Positions 1-6,588 of a stretch of DNA of 64,000 nucleotides are shown here, in pieces (position 1 is the stretch's first letter; every line of letters starts with the position of its first letter). Where the stretch lies: positions 62,001-126,000 of the forward strand of contig SUZD01000002.1 of NCBI GenBank assembly GCA_015060105.1, given 5' to 3'. Under the pieces are notes generated by a model, which worked only from the letters and a program-made list of their open reading frames with translations, ran no database searches and was not told where the DNA came from. This stretch comes from Rikenellaceae bacterium (lineage in GTDB: Bacteria; Bacteroidota; Bacteroidia; Bacteroidales; Rikenellaceae). A program made the position numbers and the translations under genes.

Positions 1-428
1 TCTATATGGATATCCGTATGTTCGGTGCCGGATATGAAGAGATGTATCGCTCGGCACAACAAGAACACGGCATACAATTCATACGTGGTCGAATTTCGGA
101 AGCAGCTCCTGTTCTGAACGGGAAGGTGCAGATTAAAGCCGAAGACACACTGATTGGTCGCCCGTTGAAAATGACGGTTGATTTGTTGGTACTGCTTATC
201 GGAATGACCGCAGGCCAAAGCAACAAGTGCTGGACACGATGCGCAGGCATAACACAAAGTGATAGCATGTTCCTCAAACCGAAGAATATGTTCGCAGGTA
301 ACGTATGCTCCGATGCACCAAACATATTCTACGCAGGAACAGTAACTGCACCCAAGACAATCGGAGAATCACTGAACGAAGCTAATGCTGCTGCAATGCG
401 CGTGGCACAATATCTTGGACGCTTATGA
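1..428 (+). CDS. Heterodisulfide reductase subunit A-like flavoprotein, 3' fragment
   Basis: This is the C-terminal end of a gene cut by the left edge; the first full codon is at base 3, and the ATG at base 6 lies inside a stretch reading YMDIRMFGAGYEEMY that is typical of internal HdrA sequence. HdrA proteins are FAD and Fe-S subunits that feed or bifurcate electrons in heterodisulfide-reductase-like complexes. The visible 140 residues match the last part of the FAD domain: a VRG/IRG strand, a DLLVLLIGM segment, and the closing NIFYAGTVTAPKTIGES region followed by an Ala-rich helix. There is no C-terminal ferredoxin domain, which some HdrA proteins carry. The stop overlaps the start of the HdrC-like gene by four bases (ATGA), so the two are probably translationally coupled. 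The family is fairly sure; the full architecture cannot be seen. Confidence 0.8.
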   Translation, partial: YMDIRMFGAGYEEMYRSAQQEHGIQFIRGRISEAAPVLNGKVQIKAEDTLIGRPLKMTVDLLVLLIGMTAGQSNKCWTRCAGITQSDSMFLKPKNMFAGNVCSDAPNIFYAGTVTAPKTIGESLNEANAAAMRVAQYLGRL

Positions 429-754
429 TAGACTTTGGATTTGGAGTCAACGTGGCTCGCGCCGTAAATATGGACCGAAATAATCTGGATACGGCACACG
501 ACATATTCAACAGCCTGCCCGATTTACAAGCCTGCATTGCTTGCGGAAGTTGTACTGCAACTTGCACAGCAGGTAACCTCACATCGTTCAATTTCCGCAA
601 GGTACACACATTGGTAAGACGTGGTGAGTACAAAGAGGCTTATTCCGAGATGAGCAAATGTATGTTGTGTGGCAAATGCCGATTGGTGTGTCCGCGCGGC
701 ATCAATACTCGCGGCGTAGTTCTGACTATCAAAAAGAAATTGGGAGATTACTAA
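425..754 (+). CDS. Heterodisulfide reductase subunit C-like Fe-S protein
   Basis: This 109-residue soluble protein carries two classical [4Fe-4S] motifs, C37-x2-C40-x2-C43-x3-C47 and C79-x2-C82-x2-C85-x3-C89, spaced as in HdrC. The second motif is followed by P-R-G, as in ferredoxin-like clusters. HdrC relays electrons between the flavin subunit HdrA and the CCG-domain subunit. It starts at ATG 425, inside the stop of the HdrA-like gene, and its TAA is one base before the next ATG, so the three genes form a tight operon. I see no signal peptide or membrane segment, so it should be cytoplasmic. The physiological electron donor and acceptor are unknown; a methanogen-type CoM-S-S-CoB substrate is not expected in this phylum. 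Confidence 0.85.
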   Translation: MIDFGFGVNVARAVNMDRNNLDTAHDIFNSLPDLQACIACGSCTATCTAGNLTSFNFRKVHTLVRRGEYKEAYSEMSKCMLCGKCRLVCPRGINTRGVVLTIKKKLGDY

Positions 755-755
755 T

Positions 756-2558
756 ATGCATTTCGACTTACATACAAACCCCTTCGCCATACCTTTTACC
801 ATAGGTTGTATTGTGATGTTCGCAGTACTCGCTTACAAGTATGTGCGTTGGATTTATCGTCTCCCGAAGAGCGACAAAAGGCTGATTCGCAAAAATCTCT
901 TTTCGAGTAAAAGTTGGCGCGCTGTGTGCGAAGCCATTTCGGAATCACTCCTACACCGACGCATATTCCGCACAAATCCCATATTAGGATATATGCACAT
1001 GAGCTTGGCTTTTGGCTGGTTTTTATTGATTGTTGTCGGTTTTATCGAAACTGTCGCCTATATGGGCTGGACACCCATACCATTACGGGGTCACGTCTTT
1101 TTCAAGTTCTACTCTCGCGAGTTGGAGCATAGCGCATTGTGGCAAAGCGTATTCACAAACATTATGGATGCGCTATTGCTATTTGTGCTGTCGGGCGTAG
1201 CATTGGCCTGGCTTAAACGCTTGTACTCCCGAATGATGGGCATGCGCCGAACAACTCGACACGTTTGGGGCGACCGCGTTGCATTATCGGCATTGTGGTT
1301 TATCTTCCCGTTGCGACTTATAGCCGAAAGTACAACAAGTGCAATTTGGCACAATGGAGGATTTCTGACAGGTTCATTGGGCGAGTTTATTGACAAAACG
1401 CTCTCTTTTGAGGCTATTTGGCATTTAGAGAGTGTATCTTGGTTTATTTATGCATTGGCCTTGGGTGTTTTTTTCTGTGCTATGCCGTTTTCTCGCTACA
1501 TGCATATTTTTACCGAAGTTCCACTTATTTTTTTGCGTAAGTATGGAATTAAGAGCGATGTACAACCGAAATCATTTGACCATTTTCAGATTGAAGCATG
1601 CTCTCGATGCGGAATTTGCATAGACCCATGTCAATTACAACGCGACGCAGGTATTGATAATGTCCAAGCAGTTTATTATCTTCGCGACAGACGCTACAAT
1701 ATGCTGACAGCCGAGGTTGCCGACAACTGCCTTATGTGTGGTCGTTGTGCCGAGCGCTGCCCTGTGGGTGTGGACATATTGCAGTTGCGTCAAAACTCGC
1801 GTTATACGCTGCATAACTCACCATCTTTCCGCCGTTACAACTATCTGCAAGGAGTTGATACATCGACCGGAAGCGGACGTGTGGGTTATTTTGCCGGTTG
1901 TATGACACTGCTATCTCCTCGCATTATGAATGCGATGGAGCGCATATTCAAAGCCGCCAACGAAGAGGTATGGTGGGCCGATAAAAATGGAGGTGTTTGT
2001 TGTGGTCGCCCGATAAAACTCACAGGAGAGGTGGACGCCGCACAAGAGATGGTTAAACACAATACCGAGCTGTTTACCAAGCACCAAATTACAACATTGG
2101 TAACCTCGTGTCCCATCTGCTTAAAGGTCTTCAAGGAGGATTATAATCTTCCCGGAATCGAAATACTACACCATTCGGAGTATATCGACAGACTGATACA
2201 AAACGGACGATTGAAGGTCGCGCAAAATAGCGGTAAATACACCTATCATGACCCCTGTGAATTGGGACGTGGTTGCGGTATATACGACGAGCCTCGACGC
2301 ATTATCGAAAGTATTGGAGTTCTGCTCGAACCCACCGAAACACGCCAACAAGCCTTGTGTTGCGGTAGTAGCATTGCCAATACTGCGATTAACGACGAAA
2401 AACAACTTAAAATAGCGACATCTCTGGGTCAGACATTGGAGGCAACGGGAGCGGATTCTATTGTTACGGCTTGTCCATTGTGTAAAAAAGCCGTCAAACG
2501 AGGTAGCCGACTTGCGGTGCTCGATTTAGCAGAGATTGTGGCTGACAACTTAAAATAA
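756..2558 (+). CDS. Membrane-bound HdrD/HdrE-like fusion: cytochrome b, two [4Fe-4S], two CCG domains
   Basis: This 600-residue protein joins three modules. Residues about 1-260 hold several hydrophobic segments resembling the NarI/HdrE/DsrM cytochrome b family, with candidate haem ligands such as the histidines in YMHMS (near 81), IWHLES (near 223) and YMHIF (250). Residues 282-292 and 325-335 are two C-x2-C-x2-C-x3-C ferredoxin motifs. The C-terminal half has two CCG domains: C382, C415-C416, C452-x2-C455, then C501, C535-C536, C573-x2-C576. These bind the noncubane clusters of HdrB/HdrD-type thiol-disulfide chemistry. With the HdrA- and HdrC-like genes upstream, it plausibly links a cytoplasmic flavin centre to the menaquinone pool. 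All expected cysteines are present. The reaction direction and the disulfide or other substrate are inference. Confidence 0.85.
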   Translation: MHFDLHTNPFAIPFTIGCIVMFAVLAYKYVRWIYRLPKSDKRLIRKNLFSSKSWRAVCEAISESLLHRRIFRTNPILGYMHMSLAFGWFLLIVVGFIETVAYMGWTPIPLRGHVFFKFYSRELEHSALWQSVFTNIMDALLLFVLSGVALAWLKRLYSRMMGMRRTTRHVWGDRVALSALWFIFPLRLIAESTTSAIWHNGGFLTGSLGEFIDKTLSFEAIWHLESVSWFIYALALGVFFCAMPFSRYMHIFTEVPLIFLRKYGIKSDVQPKSFDHFQIEACSRCGICIDPCQLQRDAGIDNVQAVYYLRDRRYNMLTAEVADNCLMCGRCAERCPVGVDILQLRQNSRYTLHNSPSFRRYNYLQGVDTSTGSGRVGYFAGCMTLLSPRIMNAMERIFKAANEEVWWADKNGGVCCGRPIKLTGEVDAAQEMVKHNTELFTKHQITTLVTSCPICLKVFKEDYNLPGIEILHHSEYIDRLIQNGRLKVAQNSGKYTYHDPCELGRGCGIYDEPRRIIESIGVLLEPTETRQQALCCGSSIANTAINDEKQLKIATSLGQTLEATGADSIVTACPLCKKAVKRGSRLAVLDLAEIVADNLK

Positions 2559-2570
2559 TTGCCCAACACA

Positions 2571-3242
2571 ATGAAACTTACCAAACAAAACACGATTCCG
2601 CAATGCTTTGCCATCGGCATTCTATTTCAGACACTGCTTATTATACTGACCGCTATTGGCATAGCCTTACTCAACCCTAATATTCCATCTCCTAAATGGG
2701 TTGCCATCGCCAATCTTGGCGCAATGACATTGACCGCTATATGTGTATTTGCAGGACTGCGCATTGCAAAGGCAAAAACATATATGCTCCCAACACGCTT
2801 TGTAATATTGCTGATTATAGCCTTTGCGTTATTGGTGACTGCCATCGGTGTTATGTGGCACTACCACAAACCTGATGTTGCAATGGTTGCCATCACACTA
2901 CTACTGACTCTGATACAACCTCTTTACGAGGGAGTCCTATACCGAGGTACAATGTGGCACAAGGTTAAAAAAGTATTCCACTACAAGTGGAGAACGTGGC
3001 TGATTCACCTTGCTGTGGCGACTGTATGCCAAACACTATACACCTACGGCATATATCAGTTCCTGCTATCCTGCGGAAGCGAGTTGGTTGATCCAATGAA
3101 TATAATTTTGACACTACTTCTCTATGGCACTATAAGCAATGCGATTTTGGGCGGCATACGATGCATGGTGCATAATTTTATGGTTCCTGCAATCGTTCAT
3201 AGTTGGATTAACTTTGCAGTACTTTATTTTGTAATTCTATGA
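2571..3242 (+). CDS. CPBP-like intramembrane metalloprotease family protein, degenerate motif 1
   Basis: This 223-residue polytopic membrane protein has about six hydrophobic segments. It resembles the CPBP (Abi/CAAX protease and bacteriocin-processing) family: YEGVLYRG corresponds to the EExxxR motif and HSWINF near the C-terminus to the HxxxN motif. The second glutamate of motif 1 is glycine here and a clean FxxxH motif is not obvious, so activity is doubtful. I chose ATG 2571; a TTG at 2559, directly after the previous stop, is in frame and would add four residues. The stop overlaps the next gene's ATG (ATGA at 3239-3242). Operon position suggests it accompanies the redox locus or the downstream permease, but no function follows from that. 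Confidence 0.6.
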   Translation: MKLTKQNTIPQCFAIGILFQTLLIILTAIGIALLNPNIPSPKWVAIANLGAMTLTAICVFAGLRIAKAKTYMLPTRFVILLIIAFALLVTAIGVMWHYHKPDVAMVAITLLLTLIQPLYEGVLYRGTMWHKVKKVFHYKWRTWLIHLAVATVCQTLYTYGIYQFLLSCGSELVDPMNIILTLLLYGTISNAILGGIRCMVHNFMVPAIVHSWINFAVLYFVIL

Positions 3243-4471
3243 TGGAGTTCATATTGGCTTTGTGGAATATCGTCTGCGAGATGTCGCCATATCTGCTCTT
3301 GGGCTTTCTAATTGCCGGCATTTTACACGCATTTATTCCACAACAGGTTTATCACCGCTACCTCGCAGGACAAAATATGCGCTCGGTTACATTGGCAGCT
3401 CTGTTTGGGGTACCATTGCCTCTATGCTCATGTGGAGTTATCCCGACAGCGATGTCGATGCGACGCGAAGGAGCATCAAAGGCCGCAACCGTATCTTTTC
3501 TGATTGCAACACCACAAACAGGTGTTGATTCGATTGTAGCCACAGCCTCACTACTTGGTACTCCTTTCGCACTACTTCGTCCCATAGCAGCCTTCATTAC
3601 AGCACTTGTGGGAGGTGGCCTAACAATAGCGTTTGACAACGACAAGGAGAATACAAACCCTGCAAATAGTCACACATCAGCTACGATGTCAAATGGTTTT
3701 CTTGGCCGTTGCATCGAGGCTCTGCGGTATGGCTTCGTCGATATGATTCAGAATATCGGCAAATGGTTAGTTATCGGACTGCTTATAGCCGGCGCAATTA
3801 CGGTATTGATACCCGATGGCTTTCTCACATCTCTGAACGAATACCCATTGCTCAATATGTTGTTGGTATTGGCAATAGCAGCACCTATGTACCTCTGCGC
3901 CACAGGTTCGGTGCCTATTGCCGCTGCATTGATGCTCAAAGGTCTATCCCCGGGTGCAGCATTGGTCTTGCTTATGGCGGGCCCTGCAACAAATATGGCT
4001 GCAATGATGGTAATCAACAAAGTATTGGGTAAACGCACCCTTGCAGTATATTTGTTGTCAATAATCCTCGGAGCCATCTCCTTCGGACTTGTAATAGACT
4101 ATTTGTTACCGTCGGAGTGGTTTACTGTAACCCAAGGACTACACCTCGGTTGTCACGCCCACGAAGCAATGCCGTGGTGGAAGGTCGCATCAAGCATTGT
4201 GTTTTGTCTGATGTTGATAACCGCATTTGTTCTGCGCAAAAAACATATCGAACAACCAAAAACAGAGAGTATGGAAAAAGCTTATAAAATTAAAGGTATG
4301 ATGTGCAACCATTGTGCTGGGAATGTACAAAAAGCACTTGGCGCAATCAATGGAGTCGAAAGTGTCCGTATCGAATTGGCCGAGGGAAAGGCCTATGTCA
4401 CAGGTAGTGCCGAGCCTGCCGAAATCATCAAGGCCATCGAGGAGGCCGGCTACGAATATGTAGCAGAATAG
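3239..4471 (+). CDS. SO_0444-family Cu/Zn-efflux-type permease with C-terminal HMA domain
   Basis: This 410-residue protein has an N-terminal permease of the DUF318/ArsP-like type with a CSCGVIPTAMSMRR motif, about eight to ten membrane segments and a second FLTS...GSVPIAAALM repeat. Members are proposed to export copper, zinc or metalloids. Residues about 345-410 form a heavy-metal-associated domain with the metal-binding GMMCNHC motif (cysteines near 355 and 358), which usually hands Cu(I) or Zn(II) to a transporter. A central His-containing loop (LGCHAHEA) may also bind metal. The gene overlaps the CPBP-like gene by four bases and is followed by a strong terminator, so it closes the operon. 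The substrate is inferred from family only. Confidence 0.8.
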   Translation: MMEFILALWNIVCEMSPYLLLGFLIAGILHAFIPQQVYHRYLAGQNMRSVTLAALFGVPLPLCSCGVIPTAMSMRREGASKAATVSFLIATPQTGVDSIVATASLLGTPFALLRPIAAFITALVGGGLTIAFDNDKENTNPANSHTSATMSNGFLGRCIEALRYGFVDMIQNIGKWLVIGLLIAGAITVLIPDGFLTSLNEYPLLNMLLVLAIAAPMYLCATGSVPIAAALMLKGLSPGAALVLLMAGPATNMAAMMVINKVLGKRTLAVYLLSIILGAISFGLVIDYLLPSEWFTVTQGLHLGCHAHEAMPWWKVASSIVFCLMLITAFVLRKKHIEQPKTESMEKAYKIKGMMCNHCAGNVQKALGAINGVESVRIELAEGKAYVTGSAEPAEIIKAIEEAGYEYVAE

Positions 4472-4498
4472 AACTATTCACGCAACACAGAGGACGGA

Positions 4499-4537
4499 CC
4501 CGTCTTGCACCAGAAGCAAGACGGGTCATCTTTTTTT
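4499..4537 (+). terminator. Rho-independent terminator of the Hdr-permease operon
   Basis: A ten-base stem (CCCGTCTTGC at 4499-4508 with GCAAGACGGG at 4516-4525) and a seven-base loop are followed within four bases by a run of seven T. It lies 28 bases after the permease stop. Confidence 0.9.
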
Positions 4538-4658
4538 GCACTATATCACAAGCCCTTCCCAAAAGTATTGTCTTTTGCAAAAAACTTTATAACTTTATAG
4601 TGTTGCGTAAGCAACATACAGAGCGTACGAGAGGAGATAACAACGATGCAGCCTTTAT

Positions 4659-5117
4659 TTATTTTGGTCGGTACTCCTCAAACGAGCCGTCAGCAAAGAA
4701 AAATACGATACGCTCGATATTACGGCCGCCAATAATGTTCATTTTTTCCACAACGGCAGTTTCAGTTACCGAGCTTGCCACACTCTCCAAAACAGGAACA
4801 GATTTAGGAGCGTCAAAAAGATTAGGCTGCTCTTCCTGTCCGATAGGGGAGGAAACTGACGGCGTCTCTTGCAGCGAAGAAGCCACTTCAACCTTTCGAC
4901 GAATCTCATCACGATGCATAGGACCTTTTCCCAAAAGAAGCCAATCAGGATTTAGGTTAGGAAATTTATTCAGCAATTTTGTGACAAAATCATAACTCGG
5001 TTTATTTCGTCCGCTCAATATATGTGATATTCCGGACGACTGTATTTCGAGCTCATTTGCTAATTGTGTCGAGTTTATAGCCTCGGCGCTCATAAATCTA
5101 CGCAACCTCTCTTTCAT
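4659..5117 (-). CDS. XRE-family helix-turn-helix transcriptional regulator
   Basis: This 152-residue protein has an N-terminal XRE/Cro-CI helix-turn-helix at residues about 5-60, with TQLANELEIQSSGISHILSG as the helix-turn-helix core and a downstream NPDWLLLGKGPM segment common in Bacteroidetes members. Residues about 70-115 are low-complexity and acidic/Ser-rich, and the C-terminus (VFFFADGSFEEYRPK) forms a short predicted strand-rich tail that I do not recognise. It stands alone on the minus strand. Its own promoter (TTTG-N19-TACATTTG) overlaps a near-palindrome TCACAAATGTAA, which suggests autoregulation by the encoded protein. Targets elsewhere are unknown. I see no protease-like (S24) domain of phage repressors. 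Confidence 0.85.
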   Translation of the reverse strand: MKERLRRFMSAEAINSTQLANELEIQSSGISHILSGRNKPSYDFVTKLLNKFPNLNPDWLLLGKGPMHRDEIRRKVEVASSLQETPSVSSPIGQEEQPNLFDAPKSVPVLESVASSVTETAVVEKMNIIGGRNIERIVFFFADGSFEEYRPK

Positions 5118-5133
5118 AATATAGTCCCATTTT

Positions 5134-5145
5134 TCACAAATGTAA
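5134..5145. promoter_or_regulatory. Operator-like near-palindrome over the XRE gene's -7 box
   Basis: TCACAAATGTAA matches TTACAnnTGTAA at nine of ten fixed positions. It lies 17-28 bases upstream of the XRE start codon and covers the -7 element of its promoter, the usual place for a self-repressing operator. That the XRE protein binds it is inference. Confidence 0.5.
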
Positions 5146-5167
5146 TACTTTATTTTTGTAAATCAAA
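5137..5167 (-). promoter_or_regulatory. Consensus Bacteroidetes promoter for the XRE gene
   Basis: Read on the minus strand, TTTG (complement of CAAA at 5164-5167) is followed by a 19-base spacer and TACATTTG (complement of 5137-5144). This matches the TTTG-N19-21-TAnnTTTG consensus of the Bacteroidetes housekeeping sigma factor. The start codon at 5117 is 20 bases further on. Confidence 0.7.
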
Positions 5168-5209
5168 ATTGATGGCTAAAAATCGACAAAAGTTTACATT
5201 TCGCAATCA

Positions 5210-5221
5210 TTACATCTGTAA
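5210..5221. promoter_or_regulatory. Perfect palindrome TTACATCTGTAA
   Basis: This is a perfect TTACA-nn-TGTAA inverted repeat about 93 bases upstream of the XRE start codon. It shares the arms of the operator-like site at 5134 and of three more sites near 5.53-5.62 kb. Binding by the XRE protein is a guess from proximity. Confidence 0.45.
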
Positions 5222-5400
5222 CAGCCCGACACGCACAACCAACGCCCATACACACCAAACCTATAATATAATTCATATAAACACCGCAAACAACTAATAA
5301 ACACCAATTTACTAAACAAAACCAAACAACAAACTCACAAACAACCCTAAGACACCAACACAACCACCATTTACTTAAAGTTAAACTTATATAAAAAACA
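5221..5400. other. Gene-poor A/C-rich stretch with strong strand asymmetry
   Basis: The plus strand here is made almost wholly of A and C with few G, unlike the flanking genes. A minus-strand open frame (5163-5363) translates to a Cys/Val-rich, hydrophobic 66-residue peptide. It has no recognisable domain and its composition is explained by the base bias, so I do not call it a gene. Confidence 0.4.
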
Positions 5401-5531
5401 TAACTAACTGATTTACAAAGGTGCGGAGTCCAAATATCAATTAACTGAACTTCGGCAAAAGCGGGGAATGAGGGTTTGTGTCTGGGTAAATACGGTTGTA
5501 ATGTACAAGTAAGTTTTGTCCAATACTTTAT

Positions 5532-5623
5532 TTACATTTGTAATGCACAGGCGGGGCAACCTGTAACACCTTCACAGAAACCTACATTACATTTGTAAAT
5601 TACAGCTTATTTTACAGTTGTAA
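5532..5623. repeat. Cluster of three perfect TTACAnnTGTAA palindromes
   Basis: Perfect copies stand at 5532-5543 (TTACATTTGTAA), 5587-5598 (TTACATTTGTAA) and 5612-5623 (TTACAGTTGTAA), 55 and 25 bases apart from start to start. A weaker copy, ATACGGTTGTAA, is at 5490-5501. The first two contain TACATTTG, which also fits the -7 promoter box on the plus strand. The interval 5118-5746 holds no gene that I can support, so these sites have no obvious target other than the XRE gene or a short untranslated transcript. Confidence 0.6.
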
Positions 5624-5682
5624 TCGAGATTTCATACGTAAAAAGATGGATATTCTGCCAAGAGATTATAAATTATGTTAAA

Positions 5683-5709
5683 AGGGGTGTGTCTAAATGA
5701 CACACCCCT
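5683..5709 (-). terminator. Terminator hairpin downstream of the HIT gene
   Basis: An 11-base perfect stem (AGGGGTGTGTC with GACACACCCCT) and a TAAAT loop lie 38 bases beyond the HIT stop. On the minus strand the stem ends in a short TTTT tract. It could also end any plus-strand transcript coming from the palindrome region. Confidence 0.7.
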
Positions 5710-5746
5710 CTACTAATCAATGATTTAGCAAGGCCGCTTGACTACC

Positions 5747-6139
5747 CTACTCTACAATTTGCAATCGTGAAGTTATCTCCAAAAACTCCTCTTTGGTCAA
5801 TTCAAGTTTAGCCTTTTTGAAGTCAACATCAGCCTCGGAGTTCATCGGGATAAGGTGTATGTGAGCGTGAGGAACTTCCATACCCAATACTACTACTGCT
5901 ACCCTTTTGCACGCAGTAACCTCTTTGATTCGTGCTGCCACTTTCTTGGCAAAAACCATCATTCCGGCAAGCGTTTCATCACTCAAATCAAAGATATAAT
6001 CCTCTTCAATTTTGGGCACAACAAGCGTATGTCCCTTTGCCAATGGGTTAATATCGAGGAATGCAAAGTAGTTGTCGTCCTCGGCAATTTTGTAACACGG
6101 AATCTCTCCGTTAATGATTCTTGTGAAAATAGAAGCCAT
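5747..6139 (-). CDS. HIT-family nucleotide-binding hydrolase
   Basis: The product is a 130-residue histidine-triad protein of normal length. The signature HAHIHLIPM (H-x-H-x-H) lies near residues 91-99, and the first histidine-containing strand reads PLAKGHTLVVPK. HIT hydrolases cleave nucleotide-phosphoramidates or dinucleotides, and the cellular substrate is usually unknown. I chose the ATG at 6137-6139 (MASIFTRIINGE), the conserved HIT start; an upstream frame to 6184 adds 15 residues without family support. It is the last gene of a minus-strand series after the small membrane protein (gap 44 bases) and is followed by a hairpin terminator. Confidence 0.9.
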   Translation of the reverse strand: MASIFTRIINGEIPCYKIAEDDNYFAFLDINPLAKGHTLVVPKIEEDYIFDLSDETLAGMMVFAKKVAARIKEVTACKRVAVVVLGMEVPHAHIHLIPMNSEADVDFKKAKLELTKEEFLEITSRLQIVE

Positions 6140-6183
6140 ATTTCGAAATGTTAATAATTTCAGTTTAGTGTTTTTTGCACACA

Positions 6184-6588
6184 CTAATACTCCTCGTATT
6201 TAGGTTTTAGCAGTTCCGACTCAATAACGGCCCTCTCGATGTCAAAGTCAAACGACTTGGGCTCCGTCATTGGAGGAGTAGTTGTCTGCTTTGGCGGAGG
6301 TGCTATATTTTGAATTTTTTGTAACTTATTGTGAACGGTGGTCGTTTTTTTCGTTTTTTGAACCGGTTTATAAACTCGTTTTATTGGTTGTATCTGCGGC
6401 TTTGTTTGTTCTACTCGAGCAATCATCTCTTCCACCGCCTCTTGCCCAGCCTTTATTCGTTCTGCGGCATCGCGTTCAGCCGCCATTTTACGCATACGTT
6501 TGGCATGCGCCTCCTTATCTTTTCGGGCGCGACGTCGCACGACGACAATAAAAACAACGATAATAAGTATGGTAATGATGTTATCCAT
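6184..6588 (-). CDS. Small membrane-anchored hypothetical protein
   Basis: I do not recognise this 134-residue protein. Residues about 3-18 form one hydrophobic segment (IITILIIVVFIVVV) followed directly by RRRARK, so the N-terminus is probably outside and the rest cytoplasmic. Residues about 20-60 are a charged, Ala-rich helix that could be coiled coil. The middle is Lys/Pro/Gln/Thr-rich and likely disordered, and the end is acidic. The start overlaps the 3' end of rel by eight bases, which argues for real co-expression. Function unknown. Confidence 0.65.
   Translation of the reverse strand: MDNIITILIIVVFIVVVRRRARKDKEAHAKRMRKMAAERDAAERIKAGQEAVEEMIARVEQTKPQIQPIKRVYKPVQKTKKTTTVHNKLQKIQNIAPPPKQTTTPPMTEPKSFDFDIERAVIESELLKPKYEEY

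Noticed and set aside
5163-5363. 66-residue Cys/Val-rich minus-strand frame
   Set aside because: Composition follows from the A/C bias of the other strand; no start context or homology seen.
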